Below, in pieces: positions 7,485-14,685 of a DNA stretch of 41,339 nucleotides. The translations under genes and the position numbers were made by a program. The stretch is taken from positions 1 to 41,339 of IMG/VR virus record IMGVR_UViG_3300037468_000156; one strand, written 5' to 3'. The notes below the pieces were generated by a model. It was not told where the DNA came from, searched no databases, and was given only the letters and a program-made list of their open reading frames with translations. Every line of letters begins with the position of its first letter. Position 1 is the stretch's first letter. The DNA is from a virus.

Positions 7485-9361
7485 TTCCAGAACTCCGCCA
7501 GCACGGGGATATATCCTTCGATGTTATATCCGGCCCATCCGCCCGACCCTGAATCACGATTCCCAACCTGGAATATCGCGCCGCCTAGAATCTGCGATGG
7601 CAGGCCCATGACCGGCTGCGCTTCGCACGACAGCCACGACGAGCACCACGACCTGAATTGCGCGATGGTGTAAGCGTGGGCCGGGAACCCACCTACCCCG
7701 CCTTCGTCCACGCCCGTCTCGCTGCATAGCACCTTACGCTTGGCCGGGTCGAACCCGCACACTTCAAACAGCCGTTGCCAGCGCCGCGCGTACCAGATGT
7801 CAAAGTCCATGTCGTACTTGCGCGTGTACAGGTGGAACCCGATGTAGATGCCGGGGTCGTTGTTGTACAGCGGGGCCACGCGCCGCTTGAACTCGTCGAT
7901 GATCCCCGCGTCCCAGAAGTCGGGCGTGCCCATCGAGTAACCGCCCAAGCTCACCATGTAGCCGCGCTGCCGCACGATCTGGGCCGCGCTCAGTTCTGCG
8001 TCCAGCCTGTTCTTAAGCTCAGTCACGGACCCGTAGGCCGCGCCGTGGTCTTGCTCGTTGAGCGTCTCGTAGATTACGCCGGGGTGCATCTCGCCGGCCA
8101 TCATGTGATCGGCAAGCGCCTGGCCGCCCATCGACCACCCGACGTAGTGCCGGTGGACAATCACGGCATCGGGGTACTGCCGCTTGAGCTGGGCCGCCAC
8201 ACCGAAGTTATCGAAGATCAGGAAGTACCTGCACCCGCGCGCCGCGTAGTCGAAGGCGATCTGATGATTAGCCAGCACGTTTACGCCCAACTTGATCCCG
8301 ACCGGCAGGGGCGGCGGTGGTGGCGGCGGCGGTGGTGGGACGAACGGCGACACGGCGACCACGACGGTCTTGGTTTGCGTAGTCGTGTCGGCGTACTTGG
8401 CGATCAATGTGTACGTCGTGTTGACGGTCGGCGTGACCGTCGTGCTCTGCGAGGTCGCCACGGCTGCGCCGTTGAGCGTCGCTGATGCAGCCTGTGGCGC
8501 ACTCCAGGTGACGGTGGACGACTGGCCCGCGGTGATGCTTGTTGGCGTGGCCGTCATGGTGATGGCCGGCTTCGCTTCCCCCGGCCAGGCGCGAAACTCG
8601 ACGACCGCGGCCTTCGTGCCGGGGTACGCGCCTGCTACGAAGTTGCGGAACGCCGTCTGCTGATCCGCCGCCACGCCGTAGAAGTAGATCGTCCGCAAGG
8701 CGAACTCAGTCACGCCGGCCAGTGTATTCTGGAGCAGCACCAGCGCCCCATCGTCGGCTGAACACGTCGCACTGTGGCCGGCCTTCGACGCCAGCAAATA
8801 CACCGCGTCACGCTGCGCCTGCGTGCCACCTACGCACACATGATAGGTCTTGCCGTATGGTGGCCTGATGATCGTCGCCACGGGTGGGGCCTTGGTCGTG
8901 CCGCCATTCCCGCCACCGTCGCCACCCTCGCCTGGTACTTCTTCGATACCCACTCTTACACCTCGCTCGGCGGCGTCAAGCGTCGCCTTAGCCGTGACTA
9001 TGTCCGCGCCTTGCACACCAGGCCACAACGGATCATGATAGCGTTCGTCACTCAGCCTGACAATCCAGTGCTGCCCAGTGAACGATTTGTCGTAGCGAAC
9101 AGGCAGCTTCGGGTACGACACAAGCGCGATGTACGGGTACTTGTCGACCAGCGTGTGAGTCAGCCCAAGGTAGGTGATGGCCGCGCGCAAGTCGGTTGCA
9201 GTCGTGCCGTCCTGCTGCACGTCGTAGCGTTCGGATAGGGAAGTGACAGTCGCATCCTCGCCGCGGCCAACCCAGCGGGCCAGCATCAAAACAGCCGCCA
9301 GGCCGCAATCGTTTCGCCGTGGCGAGTCGGTTATCTGGGAGATGTAGGGGACTTGCGCCAT
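7481..9361 (-). CDS. Modular lysin: C39-like peptidase + Ig-like domain + glycoside hydrolase-like domain
   Basis: 626 residues. The N-terminal part resembles a C39-like papain-fold peptidase: NDCGLAAVLML with C19, GQHWIVRL with H98 and YHDPL with D110 as a possible triad. Residues 140-160 are a Gly-rich linker. About 262-337 form an Ig-like beta domain (ITMTATPTSITAGQSSTVTW). Ten consecutive prolines (342-351) lead to a TIM-barrel-like region with YETLNEQDHG (E436) and VLCSETG (E548), placed like the two glutamates of clan GH-A. It probably cleaves cell-wall peptides and glycans, as an endolysin or virion lysin. No signal peptide is seen, so export would need the adjacent holin-like proteins. 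Confidence 0.75.
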   Translation of the reverse strand: MAQVPYISQITDSPRRNDCGLAAVLMLARWVGRGEDATVTSLSERYDVQQDGTTATDLRAAITYLGLTHTLVDKYPYIALVSYPKLPVRYDKSFTGQHWIVRLSDERYHDPLWPGVQGADIVTAKATLDAAERGVRVGIEEVPGEGGDGGGNGGTTKAPPVATIIRPPYGKTYHVCVGGTQAQRDAVYLLASKAGHSATCSADDGALVLLQNTLAGVTEFALRTIYFYGVAADQQTAFRNFVAGAYPGTKAAVVEFRAWPGEAKPAITMTATPTSITAGQSSTVTWSAPQAASATLNGAAVATSQSTTVTPTVNTTYTLIAKYADTTTQTKTVVVAVSPFVPPPPPPPPPPLPVGIKLGVNVLANHQIAFDYAARGCRYFLIFDNFGVAAQLKRQYPDAVIVHRHYVGWSMGGQALADHMMAGEMHPGVIYETLNEQDHGAAYGSVTELKNRLDAELSAAQIVRQRGYMVSLGGYSMGTPDFWDAGIIDEFKRRVAPLYNNDPGIYIGFHLYTRKYDMDFDIWYARRWQRLFEVCGFDPAKRKVLCSETGVDEGGVGGFPAHAYTIAQFRSWCSSWLSCEAQPVMGLPSQILGGAIFQVGNRDSGSGGWAGYNIEGYIPVLAEFWK

Positions 9362-9392
9362 ACGGGGAATGATACACCCGCCAGAAATAGAG

Positions 9393-9414
9393 CCGGGGCG
9401 GTTGCCCGCCCCGG
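9393..9414 (-). terminator. GC-rich hairpin upstream of the lysin gene
   Basis: A perfect 9-bp stem (CCGGGGCGG with CCGCCCCGG) closes a four-base loop that reads GCAA, a GNRA tetraloop, on the minus strand. It is followed in the minus direction by CTCTATTTCT. It lies 32 bases before the lysin start. It could be an attenuator or terminator limiting lysin transcription, or an RNA stabiliser. The T-tract is weak. Confidence 0.5.
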
Positions 9415-9621
9415 TGTGCTTTACGATTAGCAGTAGATAAATTGTTGTCTACGTCCACAGGCCCCGACACCGTCACACATTCAGCCCAGAACCTAGAGAG
9501 CGTGAACGATGTAACCTGCTTGCGTCTACCTGCATAGCCAGGCCAGCGCGCTCGTCCGCGGTGCGCGCCCCCGCTTGTCATGTGTGCCTCCTGTTAAGTC
9601 CCACTCGCCCACTCGTACCAA
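9415..9621 (-). other. Intergenic stretch with a strong ribosome-binding site but no convincing gene
   Basis: Between the stop at 9622 and the hairpin is an AGGAGG followed five bases later by an ATG at 9581. The frame after it stays open into the lysin gene in a different frame (to 9048), and its sequence there is only a shadow of the lysin. A short inverted repeat GTAGA-N10-TCTAC lies at about 9430-9449. The stretch could hold a leader peptide that ends differently in the live phage, or a leader controlling the lysin. Nothing here matches a tRNA. Confidence 0.4.
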
Positions 9622-10068
9622 TCAGAAACGATCTTGCGTAACCTGGGCAAGTCGGCGAATTCCATGCAGTCTGTAAACATCGACGACATTCTGAACATGC
9701 GCCGCGGTGATCTTCCCGTCCGGCGCGGTTGCCTCTACCGTCTGCCACACCTCGGCGCGCTGTTCGGATGGCACGCGCGTAAGCGGGCGGGCTTGTGCTT
9801 CGTTGGCGGGAAGTTCCACAATTGTGGAACTTTTTAGACTAGCAACTGTAGCAGCAGCATCCATCATCTGATAGGCTCGGCTCTGTTTCATCCCCCACTT
9901 CTCGCGGCAGTAGTCCTCGAACGTGCCATGCGACGCGCGGTATAGCCGCTTGTCGCGGATCGTCATCAGCGCCGTCCCTACTTCGACGAACGTGTTTAAC
10001 CCGGCGCGGATAACCGACTCGCACGATTCCAACTCAGTAATTTCGATTGCTGTAATACCTGACATCAT
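9622..10068 (-). CDS. Conserved phage/plasmid protein with TFEDYCREKWG motif (HTH-like)
   Basis: 148 residues. The N-terminal half has the pattern LESCESVIRAGLNTFVEVG, IRDKRLYR, GTFEDYCREKWG and MKQSRAYQMMDAA. This is a widespread pattern in phage and plasmid proteins that contain a helix-turn-helix-like segment and are often annotated as DNA-binding or ParB/KorB-like. The C-terminal part has LTRVPSEQRAEVWQTV, typical of the same group. A regulatory or replication-linked role is likely but unproven. GGAGG precedes the paired ATGs at 10068 and 10065. The first overlaps the upstream stop; the second has the better spacing. Confidence 0.65.
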   Translation of the reverse strand: MMSGITAIEITELESCESVIRAGLNTFVEVGTALMTIRDKRLYRASHGTFEDYCREKWGMKQSRAYQMMDAAATVASLKSSTIVELPANEAQARPLTRVPSEQRAEVWQTVEATAPDGKITAAHVQNVVDVYRLHGIRRLAQVTQDRF

Positions 10069-10427
10069 TCCTCCTCACACACCACCGCGCCCCTGAGCGC
10101 CTTGCCGACGACGCCCCAGGCGCGCGCCACGTTTGCGTCGATCTCGCCTAGCACGTTGCCCCGCCGCATCCATGCGCGCGTGCGCGAGTCGCCCGCACAG
10201 TCGAACACCATCAGCCGCGCCGTGTGGCCCTGCCAGTGGACGCGCCACACCTGGCCGATGTCTGAGCAGCGCATCGACGCGATATACCCGTCGACGCCGC
10301 GCCGATCCACCGGCAGCGTGTACGCCGTGCGGCCCGGCGTTGAGCGGTTGCGAAGCACGGCATCAGTCGGCCCTTGCGCGTACTGCGACAGCAGGCCAAC
10401 GATGCAGGCGGTGATGACGAGCATCAC
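10065..10427 (-). CDS. Hypothetical exported protein
   Basis: 120 residues. The N-terminus (MMLVITACIVGLLSQYAQG) looks like a signal peptide or membrane anchor. The rest is a small beta-rich domain with two likely disulphide cysteines: RCSDIGQVWRVHWQG, LMVFDCAGDSRTRAW and GEIDANVARAWGVVG. The fold could be a small beta barrel, but no family was recognised with confidence. The stop overlaps the next start (ATGA), and its own start overlaps the stop of the upstream gene. Confidence 0.65.
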   Translation of the reverse strand: MMLVITACIVGLLSQYAQGPTDAVLRNRSTPGRTAYTLPVDRRGVDGYIASMRCSDIGQVWRVHWQGHTARLMVFDCAGDSRTRAWMRRGNVLGEIDANVARAWGVVGKALRGAVVCEEE

Positions 10428-10759
10428 TCACCCCTCGCCCTTCGTATCGTCACTTCGGGCGGTTCATCGTTCTGCGGCAGCACCCCGCGCGCGCGGCGGT
10501 AGCCGGTTGTCTCTTGCAGCTTGCGCGACTGCTCGCGGCCATTGAGAAATTTATCCTTCTTATCCAGCCATGCACGCTCTTGCGCATGTCTGGTTTTGCA
10601 TCGGCCACACACGCGGCGCGTCGTAGCATCGGCAAGAGCCCACCGCCCTTCGCGCTTTGCTACGCGCCCATCGTAAACGCCGCAATGACATTTCGCGGTG
10701 CCATCTTCTTCGGCGTAGTGCGCCGGGGCGCGCTTGTCTTCGGCCACCAGGTATTTCAC
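10424..10759 (-). CDS. Hypothetical small Cys-containing protein
   Basis: 111 residues. Two Cys clusters, KCHCG near 23-27 and CGRCKTRH near 51-58, may bind zinc. The C-terminal half is basic and helical (DKKDKFLNGREQSRKLQ). Position in the accessory stretch of the leftward unit and overlaps at both ends suggest coordinated translation. Nucleic-acid binding is plausible from composition only. Confidence 0.55.
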   Translation of the reverse strand: MKYLVAEDKRAPAHYAEEDGTAKCHCGVYDGRVAKREGRWALADATTRRVCGRCKTRHAQERAWLDKKDKFLNGREQSRKLQETTGYRRARGVLPQNDEPPEVTIRRARGE

Positions 10760-10920
10760 GTCTCACCCCCGTAGTCGTTCACCTCGATGTAGTCGAAAGC
10801 GACTTTAAGTTCGACCTTGCACGTCGGGCACTCAAAAATCTCTTCGCCGCCCGGCGCGATGTTAAGCTGGCCTGAGTAAGTGAAGTCCTCGCCACAGGCC
10901 GGGCAGTAGACGATTATCAT
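10756..10920 (-). CDS. Small zinc-ribbon protein
   Basis: 54 residues from the ATG at 10920, which overlaps the TGA of the RHH gene (ATGA). MIIVYCPACGEDFTYSG and IFECPTCKVELKV give a clear CPxC...CPxC zinc ribbon. The longer frame up to 11028 only reads through the RHH gene and is rejected. Small ribbons of this kind are common in phage accessory regions and may touch nucleic acid or host enzymes. Confidence 0.72.
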   Translation of the reverse strand: MIIVYCPACGEDFTYSGQLNIAPGGEEIFECPTCKVELKVAFDYIEVNDYGGET

Positions 10921-11069
10921 TTCGGCTGGTACCCATGCTTGACGGCCATCTCGCGGATAGCCAATTCGATAACTGCGGTGAGGTTGACGCCCTGCTTTTG
11001 TGCCAGCCATAGCAGCATCTTCACGCACGTCTCAGTCAACTTGAATGATTTAGGGATTTTCTGTTCCAT
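10917..11069 (-). CDS. Ribbon-helix-helix-like small regulator
   Basis: 50 residues, starting at the ATG at 11069. KIPKSFKLTETCVKMLLWLA followed by QGVNLTAVIELAIREMA has the beta-strand, helix, turn, helix pattern of RHH regulators. It has a near-consensus promoter directly upstream with no room for a leader, and it is coupled to the zinc-ribbon gene downstream. A role as repressor of its own promoter or of the other divergent promoters is an inference. Confidence 0.7.
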   Translation of the reverse strand: MEQKIPKSFKLTETCVKMLLWLAQKQGVNLTAVIELAIREMAVKHGYQPK

Positions 11070-11075
11070 ATATGC

Positions 11076-11103
11076 AGTATACCCCTATTACCGCCCTAGT
11101 CAA
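11076..11103 (-). promoter_or_regulatory. Sigma70-type promoter for the small RHH gene
   Basis: On the minus strand, TTGACT (11103-11098), a 16-base spacer and TATACT (11081-11076) form a strong promoter. The ATG at 11069 follows the -10 box by only six bases, so transcription would begin at or next to the start codon, giving a leaderless message. CAAT/ATTG inverted arms overlap the -35 box (11101-11116). The bases up to 11189 contain a short GC-rich palindrome (11138-11152) without a T-tract and no other gene. Confidence 0.75.
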
Positions 11104-11189
11104 TACCGGGGCATTGTAGAACATGCCTGCCCGCCCGCCTGCCCTGGGCAGGTCGGGGTGATTCGGCGCGCGATGGCCGGGGGAGGGGG

Positions 11190-11366
11190 CTAGTCATTCT
11201 CCCGCTCCATGCGCTCGGCCAGCTTCATTAACGCGGGCGTGACCGCGAAGGTAGAGATAAACATGGCGATAGATGCAGCTGACTTCGCCAGGGGTTGCGC
11301 GTCACGCATTAAAAAGTAAACCGTAACGATAACCGAAATCCACAGAAGGGTAAAAAATATTTTCAT
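11190..11366 (-). CDS. Small two-helix membrane protein
   Basis: 58 residues from the ATG at 11366, which overlaps the upstream TGA (ATGA); an ATG two codons earlier is also possible. Two hydrophobic segments (FFTLLWISVIVTVYFLM and SIAMFISTFAVTPALM) flank a short polar stretch. It is the last gene of a run of three coupled membrane genes (12360 down to 11190). No function recognised. Confidence 0.6.
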   Translation of the reverse strand: MKIFFTLLWISVIVTVYFLMRDAQPLAKSAASIAMFISTFAVTPALMKLAERMEREND

Positions 11367-11926
11367 GTCCATTCGTATTCCCTGCCCTGCCCGCCCCCGG
11401 TCACAAGGCCCATTTCCTTGAGATGATCCATTGCCTTAGTGATTAGCCCATTCGAATTCAAGCCAGGCACCATCGCCTTGATATTCTCGCGCGTCGGGCG
11501 CGGTCGCATGTCGGGCTGAATGTTGTACTGTTCGTGCATCGTGTTCCAGATTTTCATCGCCGCGATTGCGACGGCTTCTCGCCGATACATCGCGTTATCC
11601 TCACTCACCCACTGGCTACCCGGCGCGGGAAGTTGCGGCGTTCGCACCGTCCACTCAGTGTCGATGGCTGGCTGGTGCTGCTGAACCGCCGCCACAATGT
11701 GCTCTACATCGTGGCGGTGCATCGAGCGCATGAACAGCGCCGTAGCACCGACAAGCACGACCGAATACGTGAGCAAGAAGCACACCATCGCGGCAGCTTG
11801 GACGCTCCCGCTGATAACCCATATCAGCGTGAACATTCCAAACTCAACCGCAGCGCCAGCCACGATGTACGCCTTCCACCGCGTATCGTCGCGCGCGTCG
11901 CGCATCGGCATTTCGTTTTCAGTCAT
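11363..11926 (-). CDS. Membrane protein with cytoplasmic winged-helix-like domain
   Basis: 187 residues from the ATG at 11926 (ATGA overlap with the upstream stop). Two membrane helices lie near 19-39 and 45-65. A polar linker follows. The last 75 residues resemble a winged helix: AMKIWNTMHEQYNIQ, then PTRENIKAMVPGLN as a recognition-type helix region, and AMDHLKEMGLVTGGG leading to a short wing. A membrane-tethered DNA-binding or sensor-like protein is suggested; this is inferred from the pattern, not from a named family. Confidence 0.6.
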   Translation of the reverse strand: MTENEMPMRDARDDTRWKAYIVAGAAVEFGMFTLIWVISGSVQAAAMVCFLLTYSVVLVGATALFMRSMHRHDVEHIVAAVQQHQPAIDTEWTVRTPQLPAPGSQWVSEDNAMYRREAVAIAAMKIWNTMHEQYNIQPDMRPRPTRENIKAMVPGLNSNGLITKAMDHLKEMGLVTGGGQGREYEWT

Positions 11927-12360
11927 TCGCGCCTCCACTTGAAATACAACCACACCCCGCCAGCAATGAGCAACACGCTCACGCCGAACGCAGCAGCGAT
12001 AACCCAGTCCGGCCATCGCTCAACCTTCTCGCCTTGCACCTGCGCCGCCTGCACCACCACCACCGTCGGCACGATGATTATCGGAACCTGCGGCGTCCAT
12101 GTCGGCTGCGGCGTCGCCGTGTCCGCCGGCGTCGGTTGCGGCGTCCATGTCGGCTCTGGCTCCAGCGTCGGCAGGGGCGTCGGCGTCGTGGTCGGCGTTG
12201 GCGTTCGCGTCGGCTGCGGCGTGAGCGTCGGAGCCATCGCCGTGGCACGGTCAACACTCCAGGTCGCCTGTGCCTTCGCAGACTCAAGCGTCGCACGCGC
12301 ATCAAGTGGCGGCGGCGGCTCTTGGGCAAGCAACGCGAACAGCAACGCGAGGAGGATCAT
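11923..12360 (-). CDS. Membrane protein with Thr-Pro-rich extracytoplasmic linker
   Basis: 145 residues from the ATG at 12360, just after the stop of the PAPS-reductase-like gene. It has an N-terminal hydrophobic segment (MILLALLFALLA), about 60 residues rich in TP/TPQP repeats (PTLTPQPTRTPTPTTTPTP), a short hydrophobic patch (VPIIIVPTVVVV) and a C-terminal membrane helix (WVIAAAFGVSVLLIAGGVWLYF) ending in basic residues. Such TP linkers are typical of surface proteins in Chloroflexota. A repeated PTWTPQ element comes from a duplicated stretch of about 19 bases. The function may be to alter the host envelope, but this is only inference. Confidence 0.6.
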   Translation of the reverse strand: MILLALLFALLAQEPPPPLDARATLESAKAQATWSVDRATAMAPTLTPQPTRTPTPTTTPTPLPTLEPEPTWTPQPTPADTATPQPTWTPQVPIIIVPTVVVVQAAQVQGEKVERWPDWVIAAAFGVSVLLIAGGVWLYFKWRRE

Positions 12361-12361
12361 G

Positions 12362-13129
12362 CTATACCCCACATATCCCCTCGCACTCCTCATCCCATAA
12401 GCTCAACTGCCCGCGCTCCTCTGCCGTGCGAAAGTCCACCTCCGCAATCGGGACGCGAGATGGATGGATGAACAAGTCGAACGGCGGGCGCACCTTGCGG
12501 ATTCGCTCGTCAACTTCGATGGCCTTGTGCCAGTCGCCATTGCCCGATTCTTTCAAGTGGTGCCAGGCGGCCTGGTCGTGATATGGGCAGAATACGCAAG
12601 CCGATTTTGGCGGCACGTCCAGCCCATGCGCCTGAAGCCATTCGACGCAGGCGGCGCGAGTCATGCGCCGTTCAATGAGCGGGTATCGGTGCGTGATGTA
12701 CTTTACGTCGCTTGACTTCATCCGCTGGATTTCGTCAAGTGATATGCCCATCCACAGCTCAACCGGCGCGCCATTGCGATTAGCCTGGAGCCAGCGACGT
12801 ATCGGTGCAATCTTCCATCGCGCCGTACACTGACGGCGTAGCATCCCTCCACCAGACGAGTTAGTAGCGGCGAATGCGGGGATGAAGATTTCCCCCCCCA
12901 CTCGGTCGGTCACGACACGCGGATCGGCATCCCGCACGGTCACGACGCGCACGCCGTGAGACTCAAGCCAGGGCGTGTACTTCACAGCGAAAGCATACGT
13001 CCCGCTGGCTTCGTGCGTTGTGTCAGCGTGAACTGCTGCATCGGGCATCGGCAGTTCGCCAAGCGCGCACATGGCAGCAAGAGTGAAGGACTGCACGCCC
13101 CATCCAAGACTTATAGACTTCATGATCAT
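12362..13129 (-). CDS. Phosphoadenosine phosphosulfate reductase-like (PP-loop family) protein
   Basis: 255 residues. The N-terminal SLGWGVQS (7-14) is a PP-loop variant, followed by AAVHADTTHE (31-40), the typical strand and D-T-x-H/E segment. RRQCTARWKIAPIRRWLQ (98-115) and CVFCPYHDQAAWHHL (178-192) match a phage subgroup of the PAPS reductase/adenine nucleotide alpha-hydrolase superfamily with extra cysteines. Relatives activate sulfate or modify nucleic acids; true PAPS reduction is unlikely in isolation. Residues G78-G79 are coded by a run of eight G (12892-12899), in frame here. The ATGA overlap fixes the start at 13129. Confidence 0.75.
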   Translation of the reverse strand: MIMKSISLGWGVQSFTLAAMCALGELPMPDAAVHADTTHEASGTYAFAVKYTPWLESHGVRVVTVRDADPRVVTDRVGGEIFIPAFAATNSSGGGMLRRQCTARWKIAPIRRWLQANRNGAPVELWMGISLDEIQRMKSSDVKYITHRYPLIERRMTRAACVEWLQAHGLDVPPKSACVFCPYHDQAAWHHLKESGNGDWHKAIEVDERIRKVRPPFDLFIHPSRVPIAEVDFRTAEERGQLSLWDEECEGICGV

Positions 13130-13428
13130 TTCACGATCCCCGTTCCTATTAGGAGCGTCAGGAACCCCGCAAGCGCTAACAGGCCCCAGAACAACTCAAG
13201 AGTGACTTTTGTTTTTTCTCTCTGGTCGCCATCCGTAGCCCAGTCGCGTTTCAAGGGAGCGCCCCGCCCAAGCACGCCGGGCGGGAAGATCACGCAGCCC
13301 ACAAACACCGCGGCCAACGCAAGGTTGGCATATCCGAGTATCGGCTGGCCTATTTCAAGCAGCCCCAGCCCGACCAGCACGATCACGAACGCGACAAATG
13401 TCATCGTCACTGAATAACACCCTCTCAT
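13126..13428 (-). CDS. Small membrane protein
   Basis: 100 residues from the ATG at 13428 (ATGA overlap with the upstream stop). Three hydrophobic segments are visible (TFVAFVIVLVGLGLLEI, NLALAAVFVGCVIF and LFWGLLALAGFLTLLIGTG), with a charged loop (KRDWATDGDQREKTK) before the third. No family recognised. It is coupled to the PAPS-reductase-like gene downstream. The longer frame to 13497 is not needed. Confidence 0.55.
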   Translation of the reverse strand: MRGCYSVTMTFVAFVIVLVGLGLLEIGQPILGYANLALAAVFVGCVIFPPGVLGRGAPLKRDWATDGDQREKTKVTLELFWGLLALAGFLTLLIGTGIVK

Positions 13429-13703
13429 CGCAGAACCACCTGCCGAGGCGTGGCGGTGACGACCTCGTACCACCCACCGGCATGAGTCAGGCTCCACACC
13501 ACCGGGCCGGGCCGGTTAGACATCCTGGCGAACGCTTCGTAGAACGCGCGCTTGTCGCTCGGCTCAAACGTGAGCGCGACAGTGCCATCACCGGCCACGA
13601 CCTTGATGCACTGCGAGCGCAACACACGCTCCACGGCTGCTACTACCGCGTCAGCGCTGGGCATGTCAGGCGCGCCGTACAACAGCGCAACCGGGTTAGT
13701 CAC
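13425..13703 (-). CDS. Hypothetical protein
   Basis: 92 residues with a mixed alpha/beta look: DAVVAAVERVLRSQCIKVVAGDG, TVALTFEPSDKRAFYEAFARM and WSLTHAGGWYEVVTATPRQVVLR. No motif was recognised. Both ends overlap neighbours by four bases, which supports the start. It lies just downstream of a MazG-like gene. Confidence 0.6.
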   Translation of the reverse strand: MTNPVALLYGAPDMPSADAVVAAVERVLRSQCIKVVAGDGTVALTFEPSDKRAFYEAFARMSNRPGPVVWSLTHAGGWYEVVTATPRQVVLR

Positions 13704-14344
13704 TGCCTCACCCCTCGCTTCACGTCCGCCGTCGCCTTCGTGACGGCCAGCTCAACCAGATCGATGCCCAGCGCCTGGGCCGCGACGAACAGCGGGATAG
13801 CTACGTCGGCCAGCTCCAGCTTGAACTCGTCGGGCTTCCACACGCCGACGAGCATCCGGCCATCGAACAACGCGCGCGCCTTGCGCTTCACTTGCACCAG
13901 CGAATCGCGCAAGTCCTCGAACGTGTCCTGCTGCCCGTTCGTCGTCATCAGCGGGTACAAGTGCTCGAACGCCTCGCACAGTTCCTCCAGCGACTTGAGC
14001 ACCTGCCGCCCGGCCAACTCTTCGGGCCGGTAGCCGTCGGTGTAGCCGCGCGCCGCGACTGCGTCGTAGATGGTTGCCTGTGCGTGGTACGCCTGCGCAT
14101 CCGCCTCAGCCCGTGGCCCGTAGAAGCGCGCGATCTTCGCGCGCACCGCCGGGATAAGTTCGGCGATGGCCGCGCTCAGTTGGCTGCCTATCGTTTCAAC
14201 CTCGTAGCGCTCGCCCACTCGCCACACTTCCAGCGTCACGCGCAAGCGCTCCGGTACAGCCACGTCGCCCCAGTGCTGCACGTCAACCCGCAGTTCATAC
14301 TCACGCGCCAGCTTGTCTAGTTCGCGGCATGGTTCATAGTTCAT
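13700..14344 (-). CDS. MazG-like nucleotide pyrophosphohydrolase-type protein
   Basis: 214 residues from the ATG at 14344, with GGAGG seven bases upstream and a TGATG overlap with the preceding stop. The C-terminal half has the helical MazG pattern: VLKSLEELCEAFEHLYP with an ExxxE pair, and KLELADVAIPLFVAAQALG with the ExxD that binds magnesium. IDLVELAVTKATADVKRG matches the end of the family. It would hydrolyse abnormal or signalling nucleotides during infection. The N-terminal 90 residues (VERYEVETIGSQLSAAIAEL-like helices) are not part of the usual domain. Confidence 0.65.
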   Translation of the reverse strand: MNYEPCRELDKLAREYELRVDVQHWGDVAVPERLRVTLEVWRVGERYEVETIGSQLSAAIAELIPAVRAKIARFYGPRAEADAQAYHAQATIYDAVAARGYTDGYRPEELAGRQVLKSLEELCEAFEHLYPLMTTNGQQDTFEDLRDSLVQVKRKARALFDGRMLVGVWKPDEFKLELADVAIPLFVAAQALGIDLVELAVTKATADVKRGVRQ

Positions 14345-14676
14345 CACTGCACCTCCTTACCCTTGGCGATTTGATCCCGCACGGATTCGGCCAACTTGCC
14401 GATGAGCGGAACGATCGCGTTGGTGTAGGCGCTCCCACTGGCCCACTCCCCAGTACTAGCCGTCAGCTTCATGCTGCCCTTCATGCTGTCGAGCCGCCAC
14501 TCCGGGTTGGCGACCAGCCACGCGAGCGCATCCCATGCGTTGTGGATATCGGCAAACAGCATCATGTTCAGGTCGCGATCCGGCCCAGTGAACCGGGCGA
14601 TGACTTTATCGCCATCAACCACGATGCACTCGCCGTCGCTTTCCGGCTTGCCCTTGTCAAAACTAATCTCGATCAT
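14344..14676 (-). CDS. Hypothetical protein
   Basis: 110 residues with an AGGAGG site ahead of its ATG at 14676. Beta strands come first (ISFDKGKPESDGECIVVDGD, VIARFTGPD), then a helical stretch (FADIHNAWDALAWLVANPEW) and another (AYTNAIVPLIGKLAESVRDQI). No family recognised. It sits among replication-linked genes. Confidence 0.6.
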   Translation of the reverse strand: MIEISFDKGKPESDGECIVVDGDKVIARFTGPDRDLNMMLFADIHNAWDALAWLVANPEWRLDSMKGSMKLTASTGEWASGSAYTNAIVPLIGKLAESVRDQIAKGKEVQ

Positions 14677-14685
14677 GTTGTCCTC

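Noticed and set aside
9048-9581. Open frame of 177 residues with a perfect AGGAGG-spaced ATG
   Set aside because: Most of it lies within the lysin gene in another frame and has an Arg/His/Cys-rich, shadow-like composition. I kept only the leader region as a possible control element.
11138-11152. CCTGCCC/GGGCAGG palindrome as a terminator
   Set aside because: Only one base is left for a loop and there is no T-tract on either strand.
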